Positions 40,639 through 48,965 of a DNA stretch of 56,285 nucleotides are shown here, piece by piece. Every line of letters starts with the position of its first letter. Within the stretch, counting starts at the first letter, position 1. The notes under the pieces are model-generated. The model saw only the letters and a program-made list of their open reading frames with translations. It was not told the DNA's origin and searched no databases. Position numbers and translations under genes: made by a program. The stretch is from a virus, in the IMG/VR virus record IMGVR_UViG_3300018015_000425, positions 1-56,285 of that record. One strand, written 5' to 3'.

Positions 40639-40881
40639 CTAGAACTTGCCGGGTACGCAGTCGGTCATCGCGGTGACCAGAGCGCCTCTGGACATACCCT
40701 TATGGATGCCGCACGCCTTAGCCGCGTCCTTCACTTTCTTTTGCTGTGAAGTCATAGGATAAGGCGCCGGATAGGAAGCCAGCACAAACCCCTCATGGTG
40801 CACCGTGGTGATGCTCTCCAGTCTATGGGACTTGGGCCGTCTTTTCAGGTATCCGAAGGACTTCAGGTTCTTTAGGATCAT
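40639..40881 (-). CDS. HHEGFVLA / CGxHKGM-motif protein
   Basis: An 80-residue protein with TVHHEGFVLASYP, then a YPMTSQQKK segment and ACGIHKGMSRGALV, ending TDCVPGKF. Its second half aligns with residues 8-48 of the 39940-40428 product, and the HHEGFVLA element also occurs in the plus-strand gene at 18794. Strong RBS (gggaggtacc). Function unknown; this modular sharing suggests a small-domain system. Confidence 0.6.
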   Translation of the reverse strand: MILKNLKSFGYLKRRPKSHRLESITTVHHEGFVLASYPAPYPMTSQQKKVKDAAKACGIHKGMSRGALVTAMTDCVPGKF

Positions 40882-40896
40882 TTCGGTACCTCCCTT

Positions 40897-41235
40897 CTAT
40901 TCCCCTTTGCCCGGGGGTTCGGGGTTGGCCTCTTGTCCTCTAACGACTGCCGTTCGACCGCTTTCATTATCAGACAACGTTTGTCCGTTTGTCAATAGGG
41001 CCTGATTGATATAGAACGCCGCATGTTCGCGGCATGATTTGTGGCGGCATAAGAGGAACATGGCATCATCAGTGGTCTTCTTGATAACCAGGTACCCCAT
41101 GTAATGGCCTTTGGGACACGTGAGCCTGACGGGAGTGCCCAGGGGCGAAAGAGCTTCGAGAATCTCTTCATCAAGCTCTTGTAACGGTGGGTTGCTATTC
41201 GGGTTACTGCCGGCAATGGTTTTATGCTGCTGCAT
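40897..41235 (-). CDS. Zinc-site protein
   Basis: A 112-residue protein. CPKGHYMGYLV and CRHKSCREHAAFY give a C-x3-H / C-x2-H-type zinc site. The last 30 residues are disordered and overlap a promoter. It starts 14 nt inside the previous gene. Function unknown. Confidence 0.55.
   Translation of the reverse strand: MQQHKTIAGSNPNSNPPLQELDEEILEALSPLGTPVRLTCPKGHYMGYLVIKKTTDDAMFLLCRHKSCREHAAFYINQALLTNGQTLSDNESGRTAVVRGQEANPEPPGKGE
40966..40995 (-). promoter_or_regulatory. Promoter, family 2-like (TTGACA-N18-GATAAT)
   Basis: On the minus strand TTGACA is at 40995-40990 and GATAAT at 40971-40966, spacer 18 nt. The spacer shares only the ACGTT element with the other family-2 promoters. It lies inside the 3' end of the gene at 40897-41235 and would drive the genes from 40881 down. 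Confidence 0.6.
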
Positions 41236-41521
41236 TTGCTTTCTGTTTCTCCTTCCAAGCCTGGGCGCACTCCTTCATTTTTGGAGCCGCAGCGCCAAAC
41301 GGCTGCCCTTTCAGACCCTTCGTCTTCATGCACTCGCCGATGAAAATATTGTATCCGCTGCGGGTCCTCTTCTTCCTAATTCCACAGACGGTGATCCCCT
41401 CGGGGTCTTCGCACTCCGGGATCTCGTCAACCACTGCGATAGTCCCGACATCGCTGAGGACGCTACGTAGAGCTTCCTTCAACGTAGCCCCGAGGCAGGG
41501 AACGCATTTCTTCTTGGCTAT
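41222..41521 (-). CDS. Hypothetical protein, apparent ATA start
   Basis: A 99-residue protein. From the nearest conventional codon (TTG 41482) the N-terminus would lack KKKCVPCLGAT, a typical phage-protein beginning. In that frame the codons back to the upstream TGA contain no ATG, GTG or TTG. ATA at 41521 overlaps the previous TAG as ATAG and has gaaggcgg upstream. Cys pairs (CVPC; later Cys residues) suggest metal binding. The C-terminus is Lys/Ala-rich. Confidence 0.6.
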   Translation of the reverse strand: MAKKKCVPCLGATLKEALRSVLSDVGTIAVVDEIPECEDPEGITVCGIRKKRTRSGYNIFIGECMKTKGLKGQPFGAAAPKMKECAQAWKEKQKANAAA

Positions 41522-41853
41522 GTCGCACCGCCTTCAGCCACAGCCACCGGCTGCGCGATATCGCAGGTACCGCACTCCTCTTTTTTCTGGATCTCACAAT
41601 CGATCGATACCAGTTTCTCCCGGAGCTCCGGAGGCGCTTTCTCCTTCACCTCATCCATGGCACCTGCCAGATTCCCAATCGTATCGTCATCAGTCATCAG
41701 GGCAGTACTCATTACCTGCACCAGCTCAGGTTTCCCGCCCTCCGTGAGCGCCCTCCTGTACTTGCCAACCCCTATGGCCACCCTGCAGGGACGGCAATCT
41801 TTCCCCTCACCCTTTACCCACTTCTTCATCGGCTCGAGCTCGCGACAACCCAT
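41518..41853 (-). CDS. Hypothetical Cys-containing protein
   Basis: A 111-residue protein with CRPC near the N-terminus and CGTC near the C-terminus, so a split zinc or redox site is possible. The middle is acidic and helical. Overlaps the previous gene by 1 nt. Function unknown. Confidence 0.55.
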   Translation of the reverse strand: MGCRELEPMKKWVKGEGKDCRPCRVAIGVGKYRRALTEGGKPELVQVMSTALMTDDDTIGNLAGAMDEVKEKAPPELREKLVSIDCEIQKKEECGTCDIAQPVAVAEGGAT

Positions 41854-42143
41854 TACACAACTCCCTTCCGGACTTTACTCAATTCGGCAGACAACTCCCT
41901 CCAATGCTGGTCCTCTTCCCCTGCTATGTGCTCCCACAATTCGGCCGTTCTGACATATCCCTTTACCCGGGCGCTTTTAGCTCTCTCGCGATATACTCTA
42001 GCGGCCAGGGTTTCCTCTTTCATACTCGTGAGAATACATTCCTCCAGTTGCAGGTCGACTTTATGGCCCTGCCGGTCAACCATGAGCTTACCAGACGGGT
42101 GACTAGGAGTGATCTCACCTTTCCTTATCCTATAGATCTGCAT
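41853..42143 (-). CDS. Hypothetical protein with ferritin-like helix pair
   Basis: A 96-residue protein from ATG 42143 after gaaggaggtt. The C-terminal 60 residues form two helices with ETLAARVYRERAKSA and ELWEHIAGEEDQHWRE, resembling a half ferritin-like unit (Glu and E-x2-H ligands). The family resemblance is weak; a structural helix pair is the alternative. Confidence 0.5.
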   Translation of the reverse strand: MQIYRIRKGEITPSHPSGKLMVDRQGHKVDLQLEECILTSMKEETLAARVYRERAKSARVKGYVRTAELWEHIAGEEDQHWRELSAELSKVRKGVV

Positions 42144-42144
42144 A

Positions 42145-42807
42145 CTAACCTCCTTCATAGGGAGTGAACTTGAACCACGGAATTATGATCTCGACGGGCT
42201 TACCGTTTATAGGAGGCTTCCCGCTAACTAACCACAGCTGAAAGTAGGCTAGCAATGGCTTCTGGGGAACGTAGATCAAAGGCTGCTTCGGAGCGTAAGT
42301 CCAGCTAGCACACTGCTTTCCCTTGCTGTCGTAGATGGCGAACATGACCTTCGTCTTTGTCCGGAACAGCTTGTGCACCGTCGGACCGGCTGGAATGCCT
42401 TTGAACAAATGGTCAACAAGGTTATAACCGTCCATCTCAGGAAACACAGTGAACTTCCCTGGTGGGCAGTTCGGATCCCTCCACCTTGTTATCTCTATGT
42501 CACACTCCTCAGTCTGCTTCTTCGTGGCAGGGGTATCATGCGGAAAAATGAATAGGCCAAAACACACTCCTGGGTCGAGAGCATTGATATCACTCTGAAC
42601 ATGCCACTCCGATGTTCCACTTCCATAGAGTATTTGGGTTCTGGCCTCTGCACAAGGCCATTGATCACCTACATGGGTAATATTCAGGTGCAATGCCCCC
42701 TTGTCATCTACAGTGACATTGCCAGGGCTCCACTTGTTTGGGCCAGGTGCGCCATCATAATCCCTTACATCCAGAGTAAGACCCATATAATTCACAGTGT
42801 TTCCCAT
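42145..42807 (-). CDS. GH16-like / concanavalin-fold glycan-active protein
   Basis: A 220-residue protein of the GH16 (laminarinase-like) type. 'CAEARTQILYGSGTSEWHVQ' is the typical first sheet, and 'EECDIEITRW' carries the E-x-D-x-E catalytic pattern. No signal peptide. Within this structural block it may degrade or bind host surface glycan. RBS cggaggaagag. Lectin-like function without catalysis is possible. Confidence 0.7.
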   Translation of the reverse strand: MGNTVNYMGLTLDVRDYDGAPGPNKWSPGNVTVDDKGALHLNITHVGDQWPCAEARTQILYGSGTSEWHVQSDINALDPGVCFGLFIFPHDTPATKKQTEECDIEITRWRDPNCPPGKFTVFPEMDGYNLVDHLFKGIPAGPTVHKLFRTKTKVMFAIYDSKGKQCASWTYAPKQPLIYVPQKPLLAYFQLWLVSGKPPINGKPVEIIIPWFKFTPYEGG

Positions 42808-42830
42808 CTCTTCCTCCGTCCGAATTATTA

Positions 42831-42908
42831 TGGTGGCGGGGGTTGGATTTGAACCAACGACCTCCGGGTTATGGGCCCGACGAGCTGACCTGGCTGCTCT
42901 ACCCCGCT
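42831..42908 (-). tRNA. Initiator tRNA-fMet (CAT), CCA encoded
   Basis: A 78-nt tRNA on the minus strand with anticodon CAT. Initiator hallmarks are present: a 1:72 mismatch (A1, C72) with six following G:C pairs, three consecutive G:C pairs ending the anticodon stem (GGG/CCC), and A11 in the D-stem. T-arm is GTTGG-TTCAAAT-CCAAC; ACCA is encoded at the 3' end. The 10-nt D-loop is one base longer than in Escherichia coli fMet. A promoter with its expected start at the first tRNA base lies just upstream. Confidence 0.93.
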
Positions 42909-42914
42909 GTGCTC

Positions 42915-42944
42915 AGATTAGTGTAACGCTCCTCACGTTGTCAA
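42915..42944 (-). promoter_or_regulatory. tRNA promoter, family 2 (TTGACA-N18-TAATCT)
   Basis: TTGACA at 42944-42939 and TAATCT at 42920-42915 on the minus strand. The spacer (ACGTGAGGAGCGTTACAC) matches promoters at 9691 and 53660. The predicted start point falls at about 42908, the 5' end of the tRNA. Confidence 0.75.
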
Positions 42945-43069
42945 TGTGCATCTCGCCAAACGCTCTAAAACGGCCTTTGCTCGGTTGCCGTGACTGTTTC
43001 CACCCACCCCACGCTCAGACTGTTGCGTTTTTTGGCAGTCTGGCGCATATGGAAATCCTCTTATGGGAA

Positions 43070-43384
43070 TCATTCCTCTTGTGAGCCTTCCGCCAATTTT
43101 GGAAACTCCCACCGGGACACCGGCTCGGGCTGAAACGCTACCGCCAGCTCCCTGGCTATCTCTTGTGTGGTAGGAGTGATCGAGTAGACAGCCTGAGGGG
43201 AGTAGAATTGCGTTGTCATCTCAGCCGGATTTCCGAATCCGACAGGGCATTTCTTGGGGATATCGAGCCGCAGAAAGGATACACCACCGATCTGTTGCTC
43301 GGTCATCAGTCCTGCCATGCGCCGGTGGCCGAAAAGCTCCAGAATACACCACTCCTTGAATGTCCCATCAGATGATTCAGCCAT
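43070..43384 (-). CDS. Conserved phage-type hypothetical protein
   Basis: A 104-residue protein from ATG 43384 after aaggaggaac. 'ILELFGHRRMAGLMTEQQIGG' and then 'TQFYSPQAVYSITPTT' form a pattern repeated in many phage proteins annotated only as hypothetical. No activity is known. It overlaps the neighbouring gene by 8 nt. Confidence 0.65.
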   Translation of the reverse strand: MAESSDGTFKEWCILELFGHRRMAGLMTEQQIGGVSFLRLDIPKKCPVGFGNPAEMTTQFYSPQAVYSITPTTQEIARELAVAFQPEPVSRWEFPKLAEGSQEE

Positions 43385-43562
43385 GTTCCTCCTTGAAGTA
43401 CTCCTCCAGGATGGCATAAAGTTCCCTGGCCACCTTCTCCGCCTCCTCGGGATTCTTGCCCACCCATTTCATAATGACGGAGCTGGGATCCAGAATCCGG
43501 AATTTGCCCAGATGGGGTTTGAGCTTTTCCAGTGCCTTCGAATAAAGTTCAGCGATACTCAC
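43377..43562 (-). CDS. Small helical protein
   Basis: A 61-residue helical protein coupled to the glycosyltransferase by a 4-nt overlap. No motif. Confidence 0.55.
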   Translation of the reverse strand: MSIAELYSKALEKLKPHLGKFRILDPSSVIMKWVGKNPEEAEKVARELYAILEEYFKEEHG

Positions 43563-44503
43563 CGCATCCTCACCTCCTCCATGATATCACGGTGTTTCCT
43601 GTAATTCGGATCCCTGGCCAGCCATGCCGGCAGATAAAAGCCCATCCGCTCAAAAGTAAGGCCCCAGCAGTTCCAGGCGCTCCATATCTCGGTGGCCTTT
43701 TTCAAGCCCGCTGCGGCTATCTTATACCTCTCTCCCTGATGCTTCAGGTAGTAACGCACCTTGTTCAAGAGATCCTGTTTTCCGGAGAAAACAACCATCT
43801 CCTTCTCCGGCTCGAAGAATTCCCTTGCCTCGGTTTCCTGAATGTCCATCATCATGGCCCCGCAGGAGGTTATCTCGAAAAGATGGCGCCCATTGAAATT
43901 AAGGCTGATTTTGCTCCTGTTGAGAACATCATTCATCCGCCAGGGCTCGAGCTGGCCCGGAATATGTACGTTGATTCCGCTGTCCGCCAAAAAACGTATG
44001 TACTCCTTCCACAGCGATTGATCTTCTCCGATAAAAGTTACGTCGAAATCACGCTCGATTGATCTGTCGTAATACGTGGAGGGGTCCACAGCATTGTAGG
44101 TCAGCAGCACGTTGGCGATATCGCGGGAAGAGCGGTAGGCTGTCAGGTCCGTTATCCCACAGTAGGTGGCATAGTCCGCTCCCATGAACAGGGAGAGATT
44201 GGTGACAACCATCAGCACAGGGATATTATGACGTGTGCGGGCCAGGATATCACTCGGCGGGGTCAGCCCGTTGGGTGGTATAAAGATAATGAGGTCCGGA
44301 TGGAAAAGCCGGCACTCTTCCACCAGGATCTGCTCCGCCCTATGCTGCTTGAATATCTCATCAGTAATAACAGACTTGTCATCCCCCAGCATGTTGCTGG
44401 CTCTCACCACGCCGACAAGCTCCTCGTTTTTTCCCCTGAGGAACAGAACGCGCAGTTTCCTGAAGGAGTCCTCTGTGATCTCCGGTCTGCGTATCGTGGA
44501 CAA
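43559..44503 (-). CDS. CgeB-like glycosyltransferase
   Basis: A 314-residue glycosyltransferase of the CgeB-like / Glyco_trans_1_2 type. The C-terminal core shows 'ISLNFNGRHLFEITSCGAMM', an EAREFFEPEKEMVVFSG segment with the family's Glu residues, and 'RYKIAAAGLKKATEIWSAWN'. The N-terminal half fits the associated GT-B partner domain. It may decorate virion or host surface glycan. No membrane segment is visible. Confidence 0.75.
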   Translation of the reverse strand: MSTIRRPEITEDSFRKLRVLFLRGKNEELVGVVRASNMLGDDKSVITDEIFKQHRAEQILVEECRLFHPDLIIFIPPNGLTPPSDILARTRHNIPVLMVVTNLSLFMGADYATYCGITDLTAYRSSRDIANVLLTYNAVDPSTYYDRSIERDFDVTFIGEDQSLWKEYIRFLADSGINVHIPGQLEPWRMNDVLNRSKISLNFNGRHLFEITSCGAMMMDIQETEAREFFEPEKEMVVFSGKQDLLNKVRYYLKHQGERYKIAAAGLKKATEIWSAWNCWGLTFERMGFYLPAWLARDPNYRKHRDIMEEVRMR

Positions 44504-44543
44504 GCACCCCCCTTGCCGATATTATACAGCAGGGGGGCAAGCT

Positions 44544-47186
44544 CTAGATGACGGCTGCAGCCAGGAGCTTGGCTGCATTACCCCCAAGAGCCGAGACCGG
44601 CTTCCGGCCAAGGATAAGACCGGCCGAGACATAATCCAGAGCAGGAGAGCCTGACGGAGTCAGTACAAAGTAAGCGTTTTTCTTGGCTCTCCAGCTTACA
44701 GGGTGAGTCGCTATTCCGAACGTGTCATTTCCTGATACAGTAACGGAGAGACCAGTAGGATTTCCGTCAGTGTACAAGGTAAGAGTCCAGGACTTTCCTA
44801 CTCCCGGAGCCGTCTTGCACTTCAAGCAGATGGTGTTAGGATAGCAGTCATAAGGAGTTATGCAGACTTCATTCCCCGGTATGGAAGCATCTACCCAGCT
44901 TATGTTGCAGGCATTGACTTCTATCTCCGCTCTAGTGGGGATGGTATTAAATCCCGGCATCCCCCTGGTCAGGAGGTAGACCTCGTAGTCCATTCCGATG
45001 AAGCAGAAGCCAAAGTAAGGCCAACCTGGGGGGCTTCCTCCCGACGCAGTCGCTTCCCACCAGAACTGGTCACCAGGTACAAAGTCAATTACCGTGGTGT
45101 CGTCGTAGTAGACGTCGTTATGGCCTTGGGCGACAGGGACACCGTGGAAGGTGACACTGGTACTGACTCCGTTCTTCATCAGGGTAAGGTCGGTAGTATC
45201 ACTTCCTCCACCAGTCCAACCTGTCATGGCAGCGAAGTACTTCATCTGGCCAGTATGGACCATCGTGGTCTTGGATTGTTCCAGTGTTCCACCGCTGCCT
45301 CCAAGCAGTCCACTGTAGCTTGGAGGGAAAGCCTGAAGATATCCTTGGGACATGGGGAAGTAGCCATCTGTCAGAGGCGTGAAGTCAGCTGACCAAGAGA
45401 ATTGCCCATTCTGTGCACAGGGGACGTACCAGGAGAGTATGTCTCCTTTTTGTATTTCGCAAAGGGTGGCCAGATCTTCATGGTATTTTTCGTTAGCGTA
45501 GAAGTCGAGGTGTAGAAGGTCTACAGTCTGGATAACATGGTTTACATCCAAATAGCTGCGTCGGAGGGTGTAGGTGACAGGCGTACTAATCATCACCGGG
45601 TCATCTGTTAGCTGAAGCCGGACATTCTGGAGCTGGCCAGAGATGGTGATGATGCCAGAAGGAGGAACTGAATCTTCAACCCAGATAGAGCCCTGGAACT
45701 GCCCTATGTTCTGGTTCCCGCCAATGCTTGCTCCAGTGAACCAGCCAAGCAGGGAGAATGTAGTGAGCCCAAGAGTATGGACGCTGACCTCCGCTCCATA
45801 CCCGTAGTGGCCATTGCTGCCCAGAGCGTAAGCCCGGTAGTAATAGATGGTAGCTGGAGTCAGGCCACTCAGTCCCGTAGAAAAAGGTCCTGTCCCAAAG
45901 CTTCCTCCGCTAGAGCACCAGTTAGGATATCCGGAAAGACTTGGGGCTACATCTCCCGGGTCACCGTGAGGTGATGTATCCCAGACAAAGCACTCATTGG
46001 TGATGACAGTGTCATTGATAGCGGTTACATTCCCATTCAGGGTGGCTACTGTTTTGCCTACGGAAGTTGCTGGCTGAGTTGTCACCGTAGGCACTCCGCT
46101 GAGAATAGTGAATCCGCCCAACAGCGTGCCGGTGCCATAGGAGTTGGTGACAGAGATATCCCGAGCGCCAACAGCAGCCCCATTCGCAATAGTGATATTC
46201 GCTGTGATCTGGTTGTCGTTATCTACGGTGAAGCTGTTGACGGTGATGCCAGCTCCGTAGCTCACTACCGTGGCTCCGGTGAAGTTGGAGCCGGCTATGA
46301 CATCGCTGGCGATGGTAGCTCCCTGGTGGCCTGAGTTGGGAGTAGCTGATGTGGGCAGCGGGGCAGCAGTGAGCACAGTGAAGCCATCAGTTAGAGTTCC
46401 TGTACCATCCGGCGAGGTGACAGAGACATCTCTCGCTCCCAGGACCGCTCCAGAAGCTATAGCGATATCTACCGTGATATGAGAATCATCCACCACATCG
46501 AGGCCGCTTACTGTTATCCCGGCACCGAAGCTCACAGAAGTGGCTCCAGTGAAGTGAGCTCCACCAATAGCCACCCCAAGGATAGTAGCCCCCTGAATAC
46601 CGGTGTTCGGAGTGACTGAGAGCACAGAAGGAGCCGGCGGAACGGGCAGGCTGTAATCTATCATGAGAGAAACCCCGCTCATCGCAGCATAGTTCATCCA
46701 GTTCGATCTCTCATTGTGGTCATCCACAAACATCTCAACATTGTCTATCGAAAAGGCGTTGACGAGCTCCTGGATGATGGCGGTTACATCGAAGGGGTTA
46801 TCGCCGTTTATCCAGGTATGGCTTACCACATTTACTAAGGCCAGGGTTACCAGTCCTGTATCAACCACTGTCCCCCCAGGGACAAGGCCTCTCCTGGCCA
46901 TATAGTCAGCAAGGTCAGCTATTAGGCCAGGTGAAGCGACTAGCTGGGCCTTAATATAGTTGGTTGGGGTAGCGTTACTATATCCACAGGTGACAGTTAA
47001 GATTGCGCTGTTGATGGTCGACCCTAGTGGAATGGTAACACCGAGAGGGTGATGAGAGCCGAAACCAAATCTGTCTACTCCATAATATGCTATGCTTCCT
47101 ACAGCAAGGCCATAGCCGGAGTTTTGCCATGGACCACCATAGTCTACGTCGTAGAGTTGGTCAGCGGCTATAGTGATAACTGGCAT
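44544..47186 (-). CDS. Large surface/fibre-like protein with TIG and FnIII repeats
   Basis: An 880-residue protein. Residues about 190-273 and 274-365 are tandem IPT/TIG domains (VTPNTGIQGATI..., ATPNSGHQGATI...) with FTGAT and ARDxSVT signatures. Residues about 366-470 are a fibronectin-III-like domain (GLTPATIYYYRAYALGSNG). The rest is beta-rich. No signal peptide. A virion surface fibre or adhesin is likely. RBS aaagaggaaac. Confidence 0.7.
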   Translation of the reverse strand: MPVITIAADQLYDVDYGGPWQNSGYGLAVGSIAYYGVDRFGFGSHHPLGVTIPLGSTINSAILTVTCGYSNATPTNYIKAQLVASPGLIADLADYMARRGLVPGGTVVDTGLVTLALVNVVSHTWINGDNPFDVTAIIQELVNAFSIDNVEMFVDDHNERSNWMNYAAMSGVSLMIDYSLPVPPAPSVLSVTPNTGIQGATILGVAIGGAHFTGATSVSFGAGITVSGLDVVDDSHITVDIAIASGAVLGARDVSVTSPDGTGTLTDGFTVLTAAPLPTSATPNSGHQGATIASDVIAGSNFTGATVVSYGAGITVNSFTVDNDNQITANITIANGAAVGARDISVTNSYGTGTLLGGFTILSGVPTVTTQPATSVGKTVATLNGNVTAINDTVITNECFVWDTSPHGDPGDVAPSLSGYPNWCSSGGSFGTGPFSTGLSGLTPATIYYYRAYALGSNGHYGYGAEVSVHTLGLTTFSLLGWFTGASIGGNQNIGQFQGSIWVEDSVPPSGIITISGQLQNVRLQLTDDPVMISTPVTYTLRRSYLDVNHVIQTVDLLHLDFYANEKYHEDLATLCEIQKGDILSWYVPCAQNGQFSWSADFTPLTDGYFPMSQGYLQAFPPSYSGLLGGSGGTLEQSKTTMVHTGQMKYFAAMTGWTGGGSDTTDLTLMKNGVSTSVTFHGVPVAQGHNDVYYDDTTVIDFVPGDQFWWEATASGGSPPGWPYFGFCFIGMDYEVYLLTRGMPGFNTIPTRAEIEVNACNISWVDASIPGNEVCITPYDCYPNTICLKCKTAPGVGKSWTLTLYTDGNPTGLSVTVSGNDTFGIATHPVSWRAKKNAYFVLTPSGSPALDYVSAGLILGRKPVSALGGNAAKLLAAAVI

Positions 47187-47227
47187 GTTTCCTCTTTAAG
47201 ACTGGATGACCCCGGGGTGGTCGACAT

Positions 47228-48154
47228 CTAGACCTTCAGATAGATCCGGATACCAACCTCTACGTCGTGGAGCTCCAGGCCGGCTACGCCAGTGATGATG
47301 GCATTAAGCCACTGGAACTGGTAGGTATCTGCGGCAGTGATGTTGCCGGGATCGAAGCCAACTCTGACGTCGCCTGGTCCCGGGCTTGCTACGTCTGTCC
47401 AGAGCTGAGCATCGGCCCAGTTGATGCAGGTAATGTAGCTCCCGCCGCCTTTGCGGACCTGAATGTACTGACCTCCGCTAAGCTCGTTGATATTGGCCCC
47501 ATCGAGGTTGAGGCGCATCCCGAACTTGAACAGAGGAATACATTGGACCACTGTGAAGCCGGCTGGGAAGGCTCCAGCTGGTAAGACCACAGCGGGCAAG
47601 GCCAAAGACGCAGGAGTGGTGTCCGGCAGGGTGATCTTGGCAACGGGTGTAGCATTCCAGAACTCCAGGAAGCCCAGAGCATGATTGATTGTAGGTATGG
47701 CTCCAATCAGAGTCGCCAACTCTGCAAGACCGTACCCCGGGTCAGTGAGCAGCGATCCGATTGCTGAGATCAATGTGGCCAAGTCTGTGCTGGGATTCCC
47801 CAGCTTGGCCACTATGCTTGTTAGATGATCGGAACTAGGGTCACCAATGGCCGCGAACATCTTCTTGAGGTAATTGCCTGGGCTGAAAGCAAGGTCAAAG
47901 GTGTCTCCGTTAGCCGGCGCAGATGTCCACCGATCTAAGGCCGCAAACGTCATAGCCTTAGTAGCTCCGGTGTAAGTATCTACTTGATGGGATTGCCCGG
48001 CTAGTGCTCCGCTGGTAAATATGAGCAAACTACCATCATAGAAGTCATTGACCGCTGAGGGTAAGTTGGTAACAAACCCTGATACAGATGGAGCAGCATC
48101 ATTCACTGCTCCGGGAATTACAAGGAGAGGAGTTACGCTCGAACCGCCAGCCAT
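47228..48154 (-). CDS. Probable structural/surface protein
   Basis: A 308-residue protein with low charge and many Ala, Gly, Thr and Pro residues. No family is recognised, though the layout (N-terminal beta, helical middle, beta C-terminus ending LHDVEVGIRIYLKV) fits a virion protein. Overlaps the following gene by 1 nt. Confidence 0.55.
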   Translation of the reverse strand: MAGGSSVTPLLVIPGAVNDAAPSVSGFVTNLPSAVNDFYDGSLLIFTSGALAGQSHQVDTYTGATKAMTFAALDRWTSAPANGDTFDLAFSPGNYLKKMFAAIGDPSSDHLTSIVAKLGNPSTDLATLISAIGSLLTDPGYGLAELATLIGAIPTINHALGFLEFWNATPVAKITLPDTTPASLALPAVVLPAGAFPAGFTVVQCIPLFKFGMRLNLDGANINELSGGQYIQVRKGGGSYITCINWADAQLWTDVASPGPGDVRVGFDPGNITAADTYQFQWLNAIITGVAGLELHDVEVGIRIYLKV

Positions 48155-48954
48155 TACGTTTGCTCCACGATGAAGGAGACTATTTGATTGGCCGCGTTAC
48201 TCGAGAGCCAGATACTGTTCGTATTAGCCACACCTAAGCTCAAATCCTCACGGGCTACCAGGGTCCGGCTCTTGGTGGGATCCAGGACCGATACCTTGTC
48301 GAAGGCCACATAACACATGCCGGTGTTGTTGGGATGACCTTGCAACAGCACTTTATACCCGGTCGGTATGACAAATGCGGGCACGGGATAAGCAGTACTC
48401 GGGACGACGCAGGTGACTGTGAACGCCACTCCCGAGCTGGGGTTCGGTGGAGGAACCAGGCCGCCGATCGCAGTCAGGATAAGGATTAAAGTCGCTTGTA
48501 CAGCCTGAAGAGTTGCCTGGCTTGCCCTCGTGGACAGGGGAACATCCAACGCGAGGGCTATATTCGCATTGGCGATGACATAAGGAGTCCCCCGTTCTAC
48601 CTGGACGCCACCTGGCAAAGTCGGGAAAGTAATCGTGTCACTGGTATTGGAACTGATGAGGACAGGATACCTCTGGCCCCCAATGTCCATCTGGAGGTGA
48701 GCGCCGGGCCAGATATTAGCCCCCCAGTACTTGGAGCTATCCCTGAGAGTTGTGGGGCTTCCCCCTGTGGCTATGCCGAAATCCAGAGGCACGAGGCCGG
48801 TTATAGGCATGCCTAAGGAGGCAAAGATCTTAAGCAGGTCTGCACGCCCTCCAGTAGGGCCTCTCTCCGCAACTAGCTGCTTGATGGCCTCGACCAGCTC
48901 ATGTAACTCAGTCCACGGAGCTTCCGGAAGTTTGTCTCTAAGCCCCAATACCAT
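48154..48954 (-). CDS. Probable structural/surface protein
   Basis: A 266-residue, beta-rich, low-charge protein. The N-terminus is helical (WTELHELVEAIKQLV). No family recognised. It sits in the same block as fibre-like genes. Confidence 0.55.
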   Translation of the reverse strand: MVLGLRDKLPEAPWTELHELVEAIKQLVAERGPTGGRADLLKIFASLGMPITGLVPLDFGIATGGSPTTLRDSSKYWGANIWPGAHLQMDIGGQRYPVLISSNTSDTITFPTLPGGVQVERGTPYVIANANIALALDVPLSTRASQATLQAVQATLILILTAIGGLVPPPNPSSGVAFTVTCVVPSTAYPVPAFVIPTGYKVLLQGHPNNTGMCYVAFDKVSVLDPTKSRTLVAREDLSLGVANTNSIWLSSNAANQIVSFIVEQT

Positions 48955-48965
48955 ATCTCACCACC

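Noticed and set aside
42797-43084. Plus-strand frame with 'GVGFEPTTSGLWARRADLAALPRC'
   Set aside because: This is the well-known false protein read antisense through a tRNA; the tRNA on the minus strand explains it.
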